NCBI GenBank assembly: GCA_013824215.1 | Contig: PNNM01000002.1 | Coordinates: 1-39,822 of the forward strand | Source of the DNA: Coriobacteriaceae bacterium | GTDB taxonomy: Bacteria; Actinomycetota; Coriobacteriia; Anaerosomatales; D1FN1-002 | DNA: 39,822 nucleotides | Direction of reading: 5' to 3' | Shown here: piece by piece, positions 15,720 through 23,863 of the stretch | How positions within the stretch are numbered: the stretch's first letter is position 1 | Layout of the letters: every line of letters starts with the position of its first letter | Program-made: the position numbers and the translations under genes | The notes under the pieces: model-generated | Databases searched by the model: none | What the model saw: only the letters and a program-made list of their open reading frames with translations | Told to the model about the DNA's origin: nothing

Positions 15720-16109
15720 CTACTGGTCGATCATGCTCTGCACCAGGCCGTAGAGACCCGGGACCTGGCTGTCCTCGCCCTTGTACGCCTTCAGACCGAG
15801 GATGATCTGGTAGATGAACGCGGCGATCGACGCGAGGCCGAACGTGAAGCTGGACAGCAGGATGCCGATGACGGCGACCGCCGCGCCCTGGATGGCGGCG
15901 CTGCGCACGAGGCGAACGCCTTTGTAGTCGTCCAGGAACAGGGCGATGATCCCCCACGGCGCGAAGATCCAGCAAAGCAGCGCGACCAGCCCGACGTTCG
16001 AGTTCGGCGCCGCGGGCTGCGGCGCCGCCGGCGGGGGCGGAGGTGCGGCGGGCATCGGTTCCGGTGCTGGAGTCTCCTCCGGTGCGGGCGTGCCTTGTGT
16101 CTCGTCCAT
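15720..16109 (-). CDS. DUF4870-like small membrane protein with Pro-rich N-terminus
   Basis: A 129-residue protein. Residues 1-38 are Pro/Ala/Glu-rich and probably disordered. Hydrophobic segments follow at about 40-60 ('VGLVALLCWIFAPWGIIALFL') and 70-112, with the 'LAAFIYQIILGLKAYKG'-type end seen in DUF4870 proteins. Function is unknown. I chose ATG 16109, with AAGGGATGG upstream, over a GTG seven codons earlier. It converges on apbE with 3 bp between stops. Confidence 0.7.
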   Translation of the reverse strand: MDETQGTPAPEETPAPEPMPAAPPPPPAAPQPAAPNSNVGLVALLCWIFAPWGIIALFLDDYKGVRLVRSAAIQGAAVAVIGILLSSFTFGLASIAAFIYQIILGLKAYKGEDSQVPGLYGLVQSMIDQ

Positions 16110-16179
16110 CTGCGATCCATCCCTTCGCACGGTGTACGCGCGCCTGCCTTCCGGCGCGTCGGGGGATGCCCCCTTAGGT

Positions 16180-16208
16180 TTGAACTATACCCCTTGCGCT
16201 GGTAGAAT
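16180..16208 (+). promoter_or_regulatory. Sigma-70-type promoter of the M23 peptidase gene
   Basis: TTGAAC, 17 bp, TAGAAT: four of six and five of six to consensus with ideal spacing. It predicts a start near 16215 and a leader of about 64 nt. This is one of the strongest promoter matches in the window. Confidence 0.7.
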
Positions 16209-16216
16209 GCGTCATC

Positions 16217-16276
16217 GGAGCGCCCACCGGGGGTGAACGCAGCCAAACCGTAGCCGACTCACCGGGGGAATCGAAG
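16217..16276 (+). promoter_or_regulatory. Structured leader upstream of the M23 peptidase gene
   Basis: The leader contains two near-identical segments, CACCGGGGGTGAA (from about 16226) and CACCGGGGGAAT (from about 16251). GGTGA in the first can pair with TCACC in the second, enclosing 'acgcagccaaaccgtagccgac'. The string GGGGTGAA followed by CCGTAGCCGA recalls the 3' half of c-di-AMP (ydaO/yuaA) riboswitches, which precede cell-wall hydrolase genes in Actinomycetota. The 5' half is not evident downstream of the predicted start, so this is a weak candidate. Confidence 0.3.
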
Positions 16277-16278
16277 CA

Positions 16279-17478
16279 ATGAGACGTAGCCGCGCTTTCA
16301 TAGCAGCGCTGCTCACCGCGGCGCTGTTCGCGTCTTCCTCGCCGGTCGCCCTCGGCACCGGTTGGGGCGAGGTCTCCGAACACCGCAGGGCCGCCGACGA
16401 GGCCCGCAGGCGCGCGGCCGCCGAGCGTGACGCGGCGAACCGCCTTGCCGCCGAGGCCCGGGCCCTCGACGAGACCATCGACGCCCTCGACGAGGAACTC
16501 GCCGCACTGGCTCCCGGCATCTCCTCGGCGGAGGAGCGGACCGATCGGCTCACCTCCGAGGTCGAGGCGCTGCGCACCCGCGTCGCCAGGACCGAGAGCG
16601 AGATCGCCAGCACCACCGCCGAGTTCGACCGGCAGAGCGAGCTGTTGGCCTCGCGTCTCCGCAGCACCTACAAGCAGGGTGAACTGTTCTACCTCGACCT
16701 TCTTCTCGGCGCCGATGACATCTCCGACCTCGTCGCGCGCACCACGCTCGTCAAGCGCGTGATCAAGTCGAACCAGGACACCGCCATCGCCCTGGCCGAC
16801 ACCAAGGCTGATCTCGTGTCCGCCGAGGCGCAGCTCGAGCGGGACCTGCAGGCGGTCAACCAGAAGCGCACCGAGGCGGCCGGCGAGGAGCGGCGCCTGA
16901 AGGACATGCGCGCGGTCCGGCGCTCGAAGATGGACGAGCAGGAGTCGGTGCAGGCCGCCAAGGTCTCGCTGATGAAGGTGAGCAAGGCCAACGCCGCCCG
17001 CCTCATGGCCGAGGCACTCGCCGAGGAGCGCGAGGCCGCCGCCATCGCAGCGACCTTGCGCGCCCGCGCCGGCGGCTCGGGGCTCTACGCGGGCACGATG
17101 TCGTGGCCGGTCCCGGCGAGCAGCCGCATCACCTCGTACTACGGCTGGCGGACCCACCCGATCCTGCGCACACGCCGCTTCCACCACGGACTCGACATCG
17201 GCGCGCCGAGCGGTTCGGCGATCGTCGCAGCCGGCACCGGCGAGGTCATCTGGGCCGGGTGGCGCGGAGGCTACGGCAAGGTCGTCATGATCGACCACGG
17301 CGAGGGCTGCGTCACCGTCTACGCCCATATGAGCAGCATCGGCGTGAGTGTCGGACAGGCCGTGGACCAGGGGCAGCGGATCGGCGCGGTCGGCTCCACC
17401 GGGCTCTCCACCGGGCCTCACCTGCACTTCGAGGTGCGCGCGAACGGCGAGAGCCGCAACCCGCTCGAGTACCTCTGA
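16279..17478 (+). CDS. Secreted coiled-coil M23 family peptidase (EnvC/NlpD-like murein hydrolase)
   Basis: A 399-residue exported protein. The signal peptide is at about 1-26. A long charged coiled coil (about 30-265) is followed by a LytM/M23 domain with an intact zinc site: His and Asp in 'HHGLDIG', then 'VYAHMSS', and His-x-His in 'GPHLHFEVRANG'. It should cleave peptidoglycan cross-bridges or activate amidases at the division site. Architecture matches EnvC-like and PcsB-like divisome hydrolases. ATG 16279 follows 'cgggggaatcgaagca'. Its stop is 20 bp from the convergent pth stop. Confidence 0.92.
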   Translation: MRRSRAFIAALLTAALFASSSPVALGTGWGEVSEHRRAADEARRRAAAERDAANRLAAEARALDETIDALDEELAALAPGISSAEERTDRLTSEVEALRTRVARTESEIASTTAEFDRQSELLASRLRSTYKQGELFYLDLLLGADDISDLVARTTLVKRVIKSNQDTAIALADTKADLVSAEAQLERDLQAVNQKRTEAAGEERRLKDMRAVRRSKMDEQESVQAAKVSLMKVSKANAARLMAEALAEEREAAAIAATLRARAGGSGLYAGTMSWPVPASSRITSYYGWRTHPILRTRRFHHGLDIGAPSGSAIVAAGTGEVIWAGWRGGYGKVVMIDHGEGCVTVYAHMSSIGVSVGQAVDQGQRIGAVGSTGLSTGPHLHFEVRANGESRNPLEYL

Positions 17479-17497
17479 GCACGGGCCGCCCGCGGCT

Positions 17498-18064
17498 TCA
17501 GTCCGCGTTGTACTCCTGCATCGCGCTCTCGATCCCGTACTCGAGCACGTGCATGACCGCCTGCGCGGCGACCGTGCATGCGGCGTCCAGCTCATCGAGC
17601 GCGTCACGCCTCATCGGCTGGAGCACGAAGTCGGCCGGGTCCATGCGCCCCGGCGGACGGCCCACCCCCACCCTCACGCGCAGGTAGTCACCGCCGCCGA
17701 GCCTCTCGGACAGCGAACGCAGGCCGTTGTGCCCGCCGTGGCCGCCTCCGCGCTTGACCCGCACGGCGCCGGCGGGCAGATCGATGTCGTCGTGGACCAC
17801 CACCATGCGCTCGAAGGCGATGTCGTAGGTCTCCACGAGCTTGGCGACGGCGGCTCCCGAGACGTTCATGAACGTCTGCGGTTCGGCCAGGAGCAGCTCC
17901 TCGTCGCCGAGGCGCACGTGCGCCACCTTCGCGCCGGCCTCGTCCTTCCAGTAGCTCGCGCAGAGGTTCTCCGCGAGGAGGTCCACGGCGACGAAGCCGG
18001 CGTTATGCCGGGTGTGCTCGTACTCAGGCCCGGGATTGCCGAGGCCGACGACCAGGAACGACAC
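17498..18064 (-). CDS. pth: Peptidyl-tRNA hydrolase
   Basis: Releases peptides from prematurely dropped peptidyl-tRNA. The 188-residue protein shows 'LVVGLGNPGPEYEHTRHNAG' with the catalytic His in RHNAG, 'PQTFMNVSG', 'VVVHDDIDLPAG' and 'GGGHGGHNGLRSL'. The GTG start at 18064 lies 12 bp after the rplY stop. It is the last gene of a glmU-prs-rplY-pth run, the same order as gcaD-prs-ctc-spoVC in Bacillus subtilis. Confidence 0.97.
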   Translation of the reverse strand: MSFLVVGLGNPGPEYEHTRHNAGFVAVDLLAENLCASYWKDEAGAKVAHVRLGDEELLLAEPQTFMNVSGAAVAKLVETYDIAFERMVVVHDDIDLPAGAVRVKRGGGHGGHNGLRSLSERLGGGDYLRVRVGVGRPPGRMDPADFVLQPMRRDALDELDAACTVAAQAVMHVLEYGIESAMQEYNAD

Positions 18065-18076
18065 GGTGTCCTTCGT

Positions 18077-18718
18077 CTACTCCTCGGCCGCTTCCTCAGG
18101 CTTCTCGCCGATGACTTCGGGCTCAACGGCCTCTTCCACGACCTCTTCCTCGACCTCGACGCGCGGCGCGACGACGGAGCACACCACGGTCTCGGCCTCG
18201 TCGAGCACGGTCACACCCGCTGGGATGACGAGGTCCGAGACGTGGATGTTCATCCCGACCTCGAGCGGGGTGATGTCCGCCTCGATGTGGTCGGGCAGAT
18301 CCATCGGCAGCGCCTCGACGTTGATCTCGCGCAGGTTCGTGGCGACCACGCCGCCCGCGCGGACGCCCACCGAGTCCCCCACGATGTGGAGCGGGATCGC
18401 GGCGTGGATGGTCTGATCGGCCCGCACCGCGAGGAAGTCCACGTGCAGGAGCGTCCCCTTCACCGGGTTCGTCTGGTGCGTCTTGATGACCGCGTCCACC
18501 GGCTGGTCCTCACCCTCGATCTTCAGCTTGTACATGGCGGTGTGCCCGCCGGAGTGCACGAGCGCCAGCTCCAGGTCGTGGCGGTCGAGCGCGATGGCCA
18601 TGGCCTCGCGGCCGGTGCCGTAGAGCACGGCGGGGACCAGGTTCTGCCCGGCCAGGCGCCGGTTGGCCTTGCCGATGACATCGCGGCGGTGGGCCTGCAT
18701 CTGGTAGGTCTCGGTCAT
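18077..18718 (-). CDS. rplY: 50S ribosomal protein L25/general stress protein Ctc
   Basis: 5S rRNA-binding ribosomal protein of the long (CTC/TL5) type. The 213 residues comprise the L25 domain (about 1-92, 'RDVIGKANRRLAGQNLVPAVLYG') and the C-terminal beta domain (about 95-185, 'EALPMDLPDHIEADITPLEVG'), then an acidic tail of Glu and Val. ATG 18718 is used. The upstream in-frame extension is prs read in another frame. It lies between prs and pth. Confidence 0.95.
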   Translation of the reverse strand: MTETYQMQAHRRDVIGKANRRLAGQNLVPAVLYGTGREAMAIALDRHDLELALVHSGGHTAMYKLKIEGEDQPVDAVIKTHQTNPVKGTLLHVDFLAVRADQTIHAAIPLHIVGDSVGVRAGGVVATNLREINVEALPMDLPDHIEADITPLEVGMNIHVSDLVIPAGVTVLDEAETVVCSVVAPRVEVEEEVVEEAVEPEVIGEKPEEAAEE

Positions 18719-18774
18719 GTTCTCGTCATTCCTCTCAGGGGGCCGCCCGGTCGGATGGACCGTACGGCGCGTAC

Positions 18775-19734
18775 CTACAGCTGGAAGTCGGGGTCGAACA
18801 GCTCGGAGACGGACTCGTCGTTGAAGACGTTGGCGATGGCGTGGGCGAACAGCGGGGCCACGGACAGCACGCGGATGCGCTCGTTGCGCTCGTCCTCGGG
18901 CACCGGCACGGTGTTCGTGACGACGACCTCCTTGATCGGAGCGTCGTGTATGCGCTCGTAGGCAGGCGGCGAGAAGATGCCGTGGGTGGCGCAGACGTAG
19001 ATCTCGGAGGCGCCCTGCGCGATGAGCGCCTTGGCGCCCTCCGTGACCGATCCCGCGGTGTCTATCATGTCGTCGGAGATGATGCAGACCTTGCCCTCGA
19101 CCTCGCCGATGACATGGGTGATCTCCGCGACGTTGTGCTCGGGGCGCCCCTTGTGCAGGACCGCGAGACCGGCTCCCATCATGTCGGCGAACTTCTTGGC
19201 GACCTTCACGCGGCCGACGTCGGGCGAGACGATCACCACGTCCTCCAAACCGAGACCGCGGAAGTGGTCCTCCAGGATCGGCAGGGCCGTCAGATGGTTG
19301 ACCGCCAGGTCGAAGAAGCCCTGGATCTGGCCCTGGTGCAGGTCCATCGTGATGACCCGGCCGACGCCGGCGACGGTGAGCAGGTCGGCGACGAGCCGCG
19401 CGGTGATCGGCTCGCGAGCGGCCGTCTTCTTGTCCTGCCTCGCGTAGCCGTAGTGCGCGATGACCGCGGTGATCGTGCGCGCGCTCGCGCGCTTGGCCGC
19501 GTCCACCATGATGAGCAGTTCCATGAGCGTCGAGTTGACCGGCGAGCACACCGACTGGACGAGGAAGACGTCGGCGCCGCGCACCGATTCGAGGTAGCGC
19601 ACGTAGATCTCGCCGTTGGCGAACTGGCGGATCTTGATGTTGCCCAGTTCGACACCGAGATGCTCGGCGATGCCCTCGGCGAGCTCCGGGTTACTCGTCC
19701 CGGAGAACACCGTCATTCGCTTGGAATCGCACAT
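18775..19734 (-). CDS. prs: Ribose-phosphate pyrophosphokinase (PRPP synthetase)
   Basis: Makes PRPP from ribose 5-phosphate and ATP for nucleotide, His and Trp synthesis. The 319-residue protein carries 'GEIYVRYLESVRGADVFLVQ', 'YARQDKKTAAREPITARL', 'VITMDLHQGQIQGFFD' and the PRPP loop 'DDMIDTAGSVTEGAKAL'. ATG 19734 follows glmU by 13 bp. Length and motifs are those of class I enzymes. Confidence 0.97.
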   Translation of the reverse strand: MCDSKRMTVFSGTSNPELAEGIAEHLGVELGNIKIRQFANGEIYVRYLESVRGADVFLVQSVCSPVNSTLMELLIMVDAAKRASARTITAVIAHYGYARQDKKTAAREPITARLVADLLTVAGVGRVITMDLHQGQIQGFFDLAVNHLTALPILEDHFRGLGLEDVVIVSPDVGRVKVAKKFADMMGAGLAVLHKGRPEHNVAEITHVIGEVEGKVCIISDDMIDTAGSVTEGAKALIAQGASEIYVCATHGIFSPPAYERIHDAPIKEVVVTNTVPVPEDERNERIRVLSVAPLFAHAIANVFNDESVSELFDPDFQL

Positions 19735-19747
19735 CCGTGCGCACTCC

Positions 19748-21139
19748 TCACTTCTCGTCCTTCGCGTTCTCTTCCCGCCCGGAGCGACGCCGCTCCGCCC
19801 AGCCTTCGAGATTGCGCTGCTCTGAGCGCTCCACCCCCAAGGCGCCCGGGGGCACGTCCTTGGCGATCGCGCTGCCGGCGCCCGTCACGGCGCCCTCGCC
19901 GATGCGGACCGGCGCAACGAGCATGGTATCAGAGCCGATGAACGCCCCGTCGCCGATCACGGTCGAGTGCTTCTGGTGACCGTCGTAGTTGCAGGTGATG
20001 GTGCCCGCGCCGACGTTCACGTCCCGCCCGATCTCAGCGTCCCCGATGTAGGAGAGGTGCGGGACCTTGGAGCCGGCGCCGACGCGGGAGTTCTTGATCT
20101 CGACACTCGCGCCCGCCTTCGCACCCGCGCCGAGCACGGTGCCGGGGCGCAGGTAGGCGACCGGCCCGACCGTCGCACCCGGGCCGACCTCGGCGCCCAC
20201 GAGCACGGACGAGTCGATGACGGCGTCGGCGCCGACGCGCGAATCGGTGATGCGGGTGTTCGGGCCGAGGACGGCGCGATCGCCGATGATCGTCTCGCCG
20301 GCAAGAAACGTCATCGGGGCGACGACCACGTCGCGGCCGATACGGACGCCCGGTGAGATCCACGCCAGCTCGGGCGCGACGATCGTCACGCCGGCCAGCA
20401 TGTGCGCCTCGTTCACGCGGGACTGGAGCGCGCGGGTGGCCTCGGCGAGTTGGACCCGCGAGTTGACTCCGAGCGTCTCGACAGCGTCGGCGGCCACGCA
20501 GGCCACCGCCCCCAGCCCTTCGGCGACGAACGTCTCGACCATGTCGGTCAGGTAGTACTCGCCCTGGGCGTTCTCGTTGCCGATGCGGTGCAGGTGCTCG
20601 AAGAGCACGCGCGCGTCGAAGCAGTACGTGCCGGTGTTGACCTCGCGGATGGCGGCCTCGTCCGCGGACGCGTCCTTCTGCTCGACGATGCGAGCCACGG
20701 CCCCGTCCGCGTCGCGCACGATGCGCCCGTAGCCCGACGGGTCCGGCATGACGGCCGTGAGCAGGCTCACCGCCGCGCCCGCGGATCCGCGCGCCTCGAC
20801 CAGCACGCGCAGGGTCTCGGGGCGCACGAGCGGGGTGTCGCCGGAGAGCACAAGGAGCGAGCCGTCGAAGTCCGCGAGCGCCTGGGCGGCGCACATGACC
20901 GCGTGCCCGGTGCCGAGCTGGCGGTCCTGGCGCACGAACTCGGCGTCGTCCAGCAGCCCCTCGACCACCTCGGCGCGGTGGCCGGTCACCACGACGGCGC
21001 GCTCGCAGCCCGCTTCTCGGGCGGCGTCGACGACGAGTCGGACCATGGGCACGCCGAGGACGGCGTGGGCGACCTTCGGCAGGTCGGACCGCATGCGGGT
21101 CCCCTCACCGGCGGCCAGGACGAGAGCGGCGATGCGCAT
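19748..21139 (-). CDS. glmU: Bifunctional GlmU: N-acetylglucosamine-1-phosphate uridyltransferase/glucosamine-1-phosphate acetyltransferase
   Basis: Makes UDP-GlcNAc for peptidoglycan. The N-terminal pyrophosphorylase domain (about 1-230) has 'LVLAAGEGTRMRSDLPKVAH'. The C-terminal left-handed beta-helix (about 250-440) ends with the acetyltransferase site around 'GAGTITCNYDGHQKHSTVIG'. It has 463 residues, normal for the family. ATG 21139 lies 68 bp downstream of tRNA-Gln, and both are probably read from the promoter at 21294-21323. Confidence 0.97.
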   Translation of the reverse strand: MRIAALVLAAGEGTRMRSDLPKVAHAVLGVPMVRLVVDAAREAGCERAVVVTGHRAEVVEGLLDDAEFVRQDRQLGTGHAVMCAAQALADFDGSLLVLSGDTPLVRPETLRVLVEARGSAGAAVSLLTAVMPDPSGYGRIVRDADGAVARIVEQKDASADEAAIREVNTGTYCFDARVLFEHLHRIGNENAQGEYYLTDMVETFVAEGLGAVACVAADAVETLGVNSRVQLAEATRALQSRVNEAHMLAGVTIVAPELAWISPGVRIGRDVVVAPMTFLAGETIIGDRAVLGPNTRITDSRVGADAVIDSSVLVGAEVGPGATVGPVAYLRPGTVLGAGAKAGASVEIKNSRVGAGSKVPHLSYIGDAEIGRDVNVGAGTITCNYDGHQKHSTVIGDGAFIGSDTMLVAPVRIGEGAVTGAGSAIAKDVPPGALGVERSEQRNLEGWAERRRSGREENAKDEK

Positions 21140-21206
21140 GGGAAGCGGCCCCTCACTGCACTGACGTCACGCGATGTGCCACCGGGAAGTGCCCCGGAGA
21201 AACGGC

Positions 21207-21280
21207 TGGCTGGGGCGGTAGGATTCGAACCTACGATCGGGGATCCAAAGTCCCCTGCCTTACCGCTTGGCTACGCCCCA
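21207..21280 (-). tRNA. tRNA-Gln (anticodon TTG)
   Basis: On the minus strand the acceptor arms TGGGGCG (21274-21280) and CGCCCCA (21211-21217) pair. The anticodon loop reads 'ACTTTGGA' with TTG, decoding CAA. The T-arm has 'GGTTCGAATCC'. Discriminator G is at 21210, and an encoded CCA occupies 21207-21209. All four arms form. It lies just upstream of glmU on the same strand. Confidence 0.95.
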
Positions 21281-21293
21281 AGAGCGTACCCGA

Positions 21294-21323
21294 AGTCTAG
21301 GCAGCGGCGCCAACGGGGGTCAA
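21294..21323 (-). promoter_or_regulatory. Predicted promoter of tRNA-Gln and glmU
   Basis: On the minus strand TTGACC is followed after 18 bp by TAGACT (or 17 bp by CTAGAC). The expected start is about 7 nt before the mature tRNA 5' end. The -35 matches five of six positions. Confidence 0.6.
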
Positions 21324-21359
21324 CCACCTGTAAGGACGCCGTGGCACCCGCAGGCCGGG

Positions 21360-21656
21360 TCAGCTCGGGGCCGGCGGCTCGTCCTCGGCGGCGAATGCGC
21401 GGATGCCGCCCTCGGCTGCGACCTGCGACATCACGGCGTCCTGGATGGCGTCGCGGGCCTCCGTGGTGATCGGGTGACATACGTCGCGGAAGCCGCCGTT
21501 GGGCAGCTTGCGGGAGGGCATCGCCACGAACACACCCTTCTCGCCGTTGACGACCCTCAGATCGTGGACCACGAGGGCGTCATCGATGACGACGCTCGCC
21601 AGGGCGCACACCTTGTGCATGTTCACCTTGCGGAGCGTGACCTTGGTGACCTTCAT
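21360..21656 (-). CDS. spoVG: SpoVG family regulator
   Basis: A 98-residue protein matching SpoVG, a small DNA/RNA-binding regulator first described in sporulation but present in non-sporulating bacteria. It starts 'MKVTKVTLRKVNMHKVCALA' and has 'VVHDLRVVNGEKGVFVAMPS' and 'FRDVCHPIT', all diagnostic. ATG 21656 is the family start; the ORF is open upstream to 21767 but not conserved. As in Bacillus it lies between ispE and glmU. Its own promoter is not obvious in the 107-bp gap upstream. Confidence 0.95.
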   Translation of the reverse strand: MKVTKVTLRKVNMHKVCALASVVIDDALVVHDLRVVNGEKGVFVAMPSRKLPNGGFRDVCHPITTEARDAIQDAVMSQVAAEGGIRAFAAEDEPPAPS

Positions 21657-21763
21657 CGAACGTCCACCCGCTCTCGACCCTAGACGCCCCGCGCCGAAGC
21701 GATCGGATGCCCTGAAGCAGCATCGTAACGGATGGCTATTTCGACATGTATCGTCGATTTCCT

Positions 21764-22531
21764 TCATCGAGAGGCACGCTCGTAGAGTACTCGCTCGGCG
21801 ACGACCACGTCCACGGGCTTGTCGACGTCGGCGCCGATGGAGGCATGCTCGGTGAAGACGGCCACGCCCGTGCAGTCGAACAGCTGGCCGACCTTGGCCT
21901 CGACGTCCGCGGGGTGCAGCCGCCCGGTCAGCAGGCGGAAGACGAAGCGGAGGCCGAGCACGCGCAGCATGCCGGCCGCGTCCTTGCGCTTGTCGAACAG
22001 GTGTTGGCCGACCTTGTGCAGGCGCGGCACGATCTTGGGGTCGACCAGGACCATGTTGCCGCCTGTGGCCTCGCCGGTGGCGAGCCTGACGTACGTCCGC
22101 TGGCTGCCGGGATACTGCTCCAGCAGGGCCCGTTTCGGGACGAGCGGGTAGGCGAACTCGGCACCGCGCTCGATACTGCGCGCGACGAAGTCGTCCACAG
22201 CCTCGGGAGTCAGCATCGGGATGTCGCCCGTGGTCACCAGCACCGGCCGGTCCTCACGGAACGCGCGGACACCGGCCTCGACGTTGGCCATGAACTCGCC
22301 GTCCGAGACGACCAGTTTGTCCACGCGGTCGGCCCACAGGCCCAGGTCCTCGGCGGTGGGAACGACCACCGCTATCTCGGCGACCGAGGAAGACGCGCGC
22401 AGGGCGTCCGTGACCCACTCGATCATCGGCTTGCCGGCGATCGGGACCAGTCCCTTGAAGCGGCACGTCGGGTCGATGACGGCGCCGTCTCCGCCCGCCA
22501 GCACGACCGCGTCGACCGTGACGTCACTCAT
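21764..22531 (-). CDS. MobA-like NTP transferase domain protein
   Basis: A 255-residue nucleotidyltransferase of the NTP_transf_3/MobA fold. The N-terminal nucleotide loop is 'VVLAGGDGAVIDPTCRFKGL' followed by 'GKPMIEWV', and a metal-binding Asp lies in 'TTGDIPMLTP'. The loop departs from the GxGxR form of sugar nucleotidyltransferases, so the substrate is unknown. Molybdenum-cofactor and 2-phospholactate guanylyltransferases are relatives. ATG 22531 overlaps the ispE stop by 4 bp (ATGA). It occupies the place of purR and yabJ in the Bacillus order. Confidence 0.8.
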   Translation of the reverse strand: MSDVTVDAVVLAGGDGAVIDPTCRFKGLVPIAGKPMIEWVTDALRASSSVAEIAVVVPTAEDLGLWADRVDKLVVSDGEFMANVEAGVRAFREDRPVLVTTGDIPMLTPEAVDDFVARSIERGAEFAYPLVPKRALLEQYPGSQRTYVRLATGEATGGNMVLVDPKIVPRLHKVGQHLFDKRKDAAGMLRVLGLRFVFRLLTGRLHPADVEAKVGQLFDCTGVAVFTEHASIGADVDKPVDVVVAERVLYERASR

Positions 22532-23454
22532 CCGCGGCCTGGCGCATCGCGCGCACTGTCATCGTGCGCCGCGGCGCCCACGGTCCGCGCCCCGCCGGTC
22601 GTGCGCGTCGCCGCCGCCCACCAGCCGCGATCGCGCGCCGCGCCCGCGGCCTCCTGCGCGGCACTCCCCGTCTCGCACACGCCGAAGACCGCCGAGCCGG
22701 AGCCGCACATCTCGGAGCCGAGCACGCCGTCGGCGCCCGCCAGCAGCGCGAGCGCGTCCGTGATCGCGGGCACGAGCGCCGAGGACGCGGCCGTCATGTC
22801 GTTGTGCAGACGCGTCGCGACCTTGCGGTACTCGCCCGCCTCGAGCGCCTCGACGAGCCGCTCCGGACCCGGCGCCGGTGGTGGTCGCGCGGAATCGAAG
22901 GCGGCGTACGCCTCGGCGGTGGGGACGGGCTGCCTCGGCCATACCAGCACCATGTGGATGACCGGGGCGTCCAGTTCGCGCACCAGCTCGTCGCCGCGCC
23001 CGGTCATGAGCGCCGCGTTGCGGTACAGGAAGAACGGCACGTCGGCGCCGAGGGAGCGGGCCACCTCGAGCAGCTCGGGAGCGCTCGGGGGCAGGCCCCA
23101 GAGCCGCGCCAGACCACGGAGCACGGCCGCCGCGTCGGAACTGCCGCCGCCGAGTCCCGCGCCGGCGGGGACGCTCTTGCGCAGGGATATCGTGACGTCG
23201 GCGCTCCGCCCGAGCGCTCCGGCGAGCGCGACGGCCGCACGGTGCGCCAGGTTCCGCTCGGCGGCCAGCCCCAGGTCGGGCTCGCACCGCAGCGAGAGCC
23301 CGGCCGCGGGGGCGAGCTCCACCTCGTCGGCCAGCTCGAGGGCTTGGAGCACCGTCGTGACCTCGTGGTAGCCGTCGGCCCGCACGTCACCTACGCCGAG
23401 GTGCAGGTTCAGCTTGGCGGGCGCCTTCAGCGTGATGGGCGGGGTGTCCTGCAA
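22528..23454 (-). CDS. ispE: 4-diphosphocytidyl-2-C-methyl-D-erythritol kinase
   Basis: GHMP kinase of the non-mevalonate isoprenoid pathway. The 308-residue protein has 'APAKLNLHLGVGDVRADGYHEV' near the start and the ATP loop 'SVPAGAGLGGGSSDAAAVL'. The C-terminus 'CGSGSAVFGV' is the third GHMP motif, followed by an extra Ala/Gly-rich tail of about 40 residues. The start appears to be TTG 23454, with GGGAGG five bases upstream and no ATG/GTG that keeps the N-terminal strand. A terminator lies just upstream, so ispE probably has its own promoter or is read through from veg. Confidence 0.95.
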   Translation of the reverse strand: MQDTPPITLKAPAKLNLHLGVGDVRADGYHEVTTVLQALELADEVELAPAAGLSLRCEPDLGLAAERNLAHRAAVALAGALGRSADVTISLRKSVPAGAGLGGGSSDAAAVLRGLARLWGLPPSAPELLEVARSLGADVPFFLYRNAALMTGRGDELVRELDAPVIHMVLVWPRQPVPTAEAYAAFDSARPPPAPGPERLVEALEAGEYRKVATRLHNDMTAASSALVPAITDALALLAGADGVLGSEMCGSGSAVFGVCETGSAAQEAAGAARDRGWWAAATRTTGGARTVGAAAHDDSARDAPGRG

Positions 23455-23471
23455 CGTGCCTCCCTCAACGG

Positions 23472-23499
23472 AAAACGCGGGGCACGACCATGCCCCGCG
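23472..23499 (-). terminator. Rho-independent terminator after veg
   Basis: On the minus strand a 9-bp GC-rich stem (23476-23484 with 23491-23499, loop 6 nt) is followed at once by TTTT (23472-23475). It lies 25 bp past the veg stop and just before the ispE ribosome binding site, and is the only T-tailed terminator I see in the window. Confidence 0.8.
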
Positions 23500-23523
23500 C
23501 TCTCGTTGACAGATCCGGCCCGC

Positions 23524-23805
23524 CTAGTTCAACCAGGGGAAGACGCTCTCCCCGCTCTCGGGGTGCGTCAGCTCCACAGCGCCCGTCAGCACGTCGACGT
23601 AGCTGTAGGAGACGCGCGCGGTGCGATCCCGCTTCTCCTCGACCTTCAGCACGAACAGGCTCGGGTGCGTCTGCTCGAGCACACCCTCCCGCTCGAGGGT
23701 CTTGGAGCGCCCCATGTTGGCCTTCAGACGGACGCGGCTCCCCATCAGGGACTCGAGATCGGCCCGGATGCGGCCGACGACCTCCAACTGCCTGACTGCG
23801 TCCAT
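23524..23805 (-). CDS. veg: Veg family protein
   Basis: A 93-residue DUF1021/Veg protein, linked in Bacillus subtilis to biofilm matrix gene expression. Recognised from 'GSRVRLKANMGRSKTLEREG', 'PSLFVLKVEEK' and 'RVSYSYVDVLTGAVELT'. ATG 23805 has GGGAGGATT upstream. It is flanked by a promoter overlapping the ksgA stop and by a terminator, so it looks like a single-gene transcript. It lies between ksgA and ispE, as in Bacillus. Confidence 0.95.
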   Translation of the reverse strand: MDAVRQLEVVGRIRADLESLMGSRVRLKANMGRSKTLEREGVLEQTHPSLFVLKVEEKRDRTARVSYSYVDVLTGAVELTHPESGESVFPWLN

Positions 23806-23834
23806 TCAGTAATCCTCCCTCAGGTTGCCGAATG

Positions 23835-23863
23835 AGTATAGGGGCGAAGCGGCCGAAACTCAA
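23835..23863 (-). promoter_or_regulatory. Strong predicted promoter of veg
   Basis: On the minus strand TTGAGT, 17 bp, TATACT. The -35 overlaps the ksgA stop codon. The predicted start is near 23828, giving a leader of about 22 nt. In Bacillus subtilis veg is likewise driven by an exceptionally strong vegetative promoter. Confidence 0.7.

Noticed and set aside
20333..20345. GCCGATAC string inside glmU (and similar at 14682 and 33777)
   Set aside because: These -10-like strings of sigma-28 type lie in coding sequence without a TAAA at the right distance.
21657..21763. Operator-like inverted repeat near 21740-21755 upstream of spoVG
   Set aside because: The short CGAC/GTCG arms in a GC-rich genome are not significant and are not placed next to a clear promoter.
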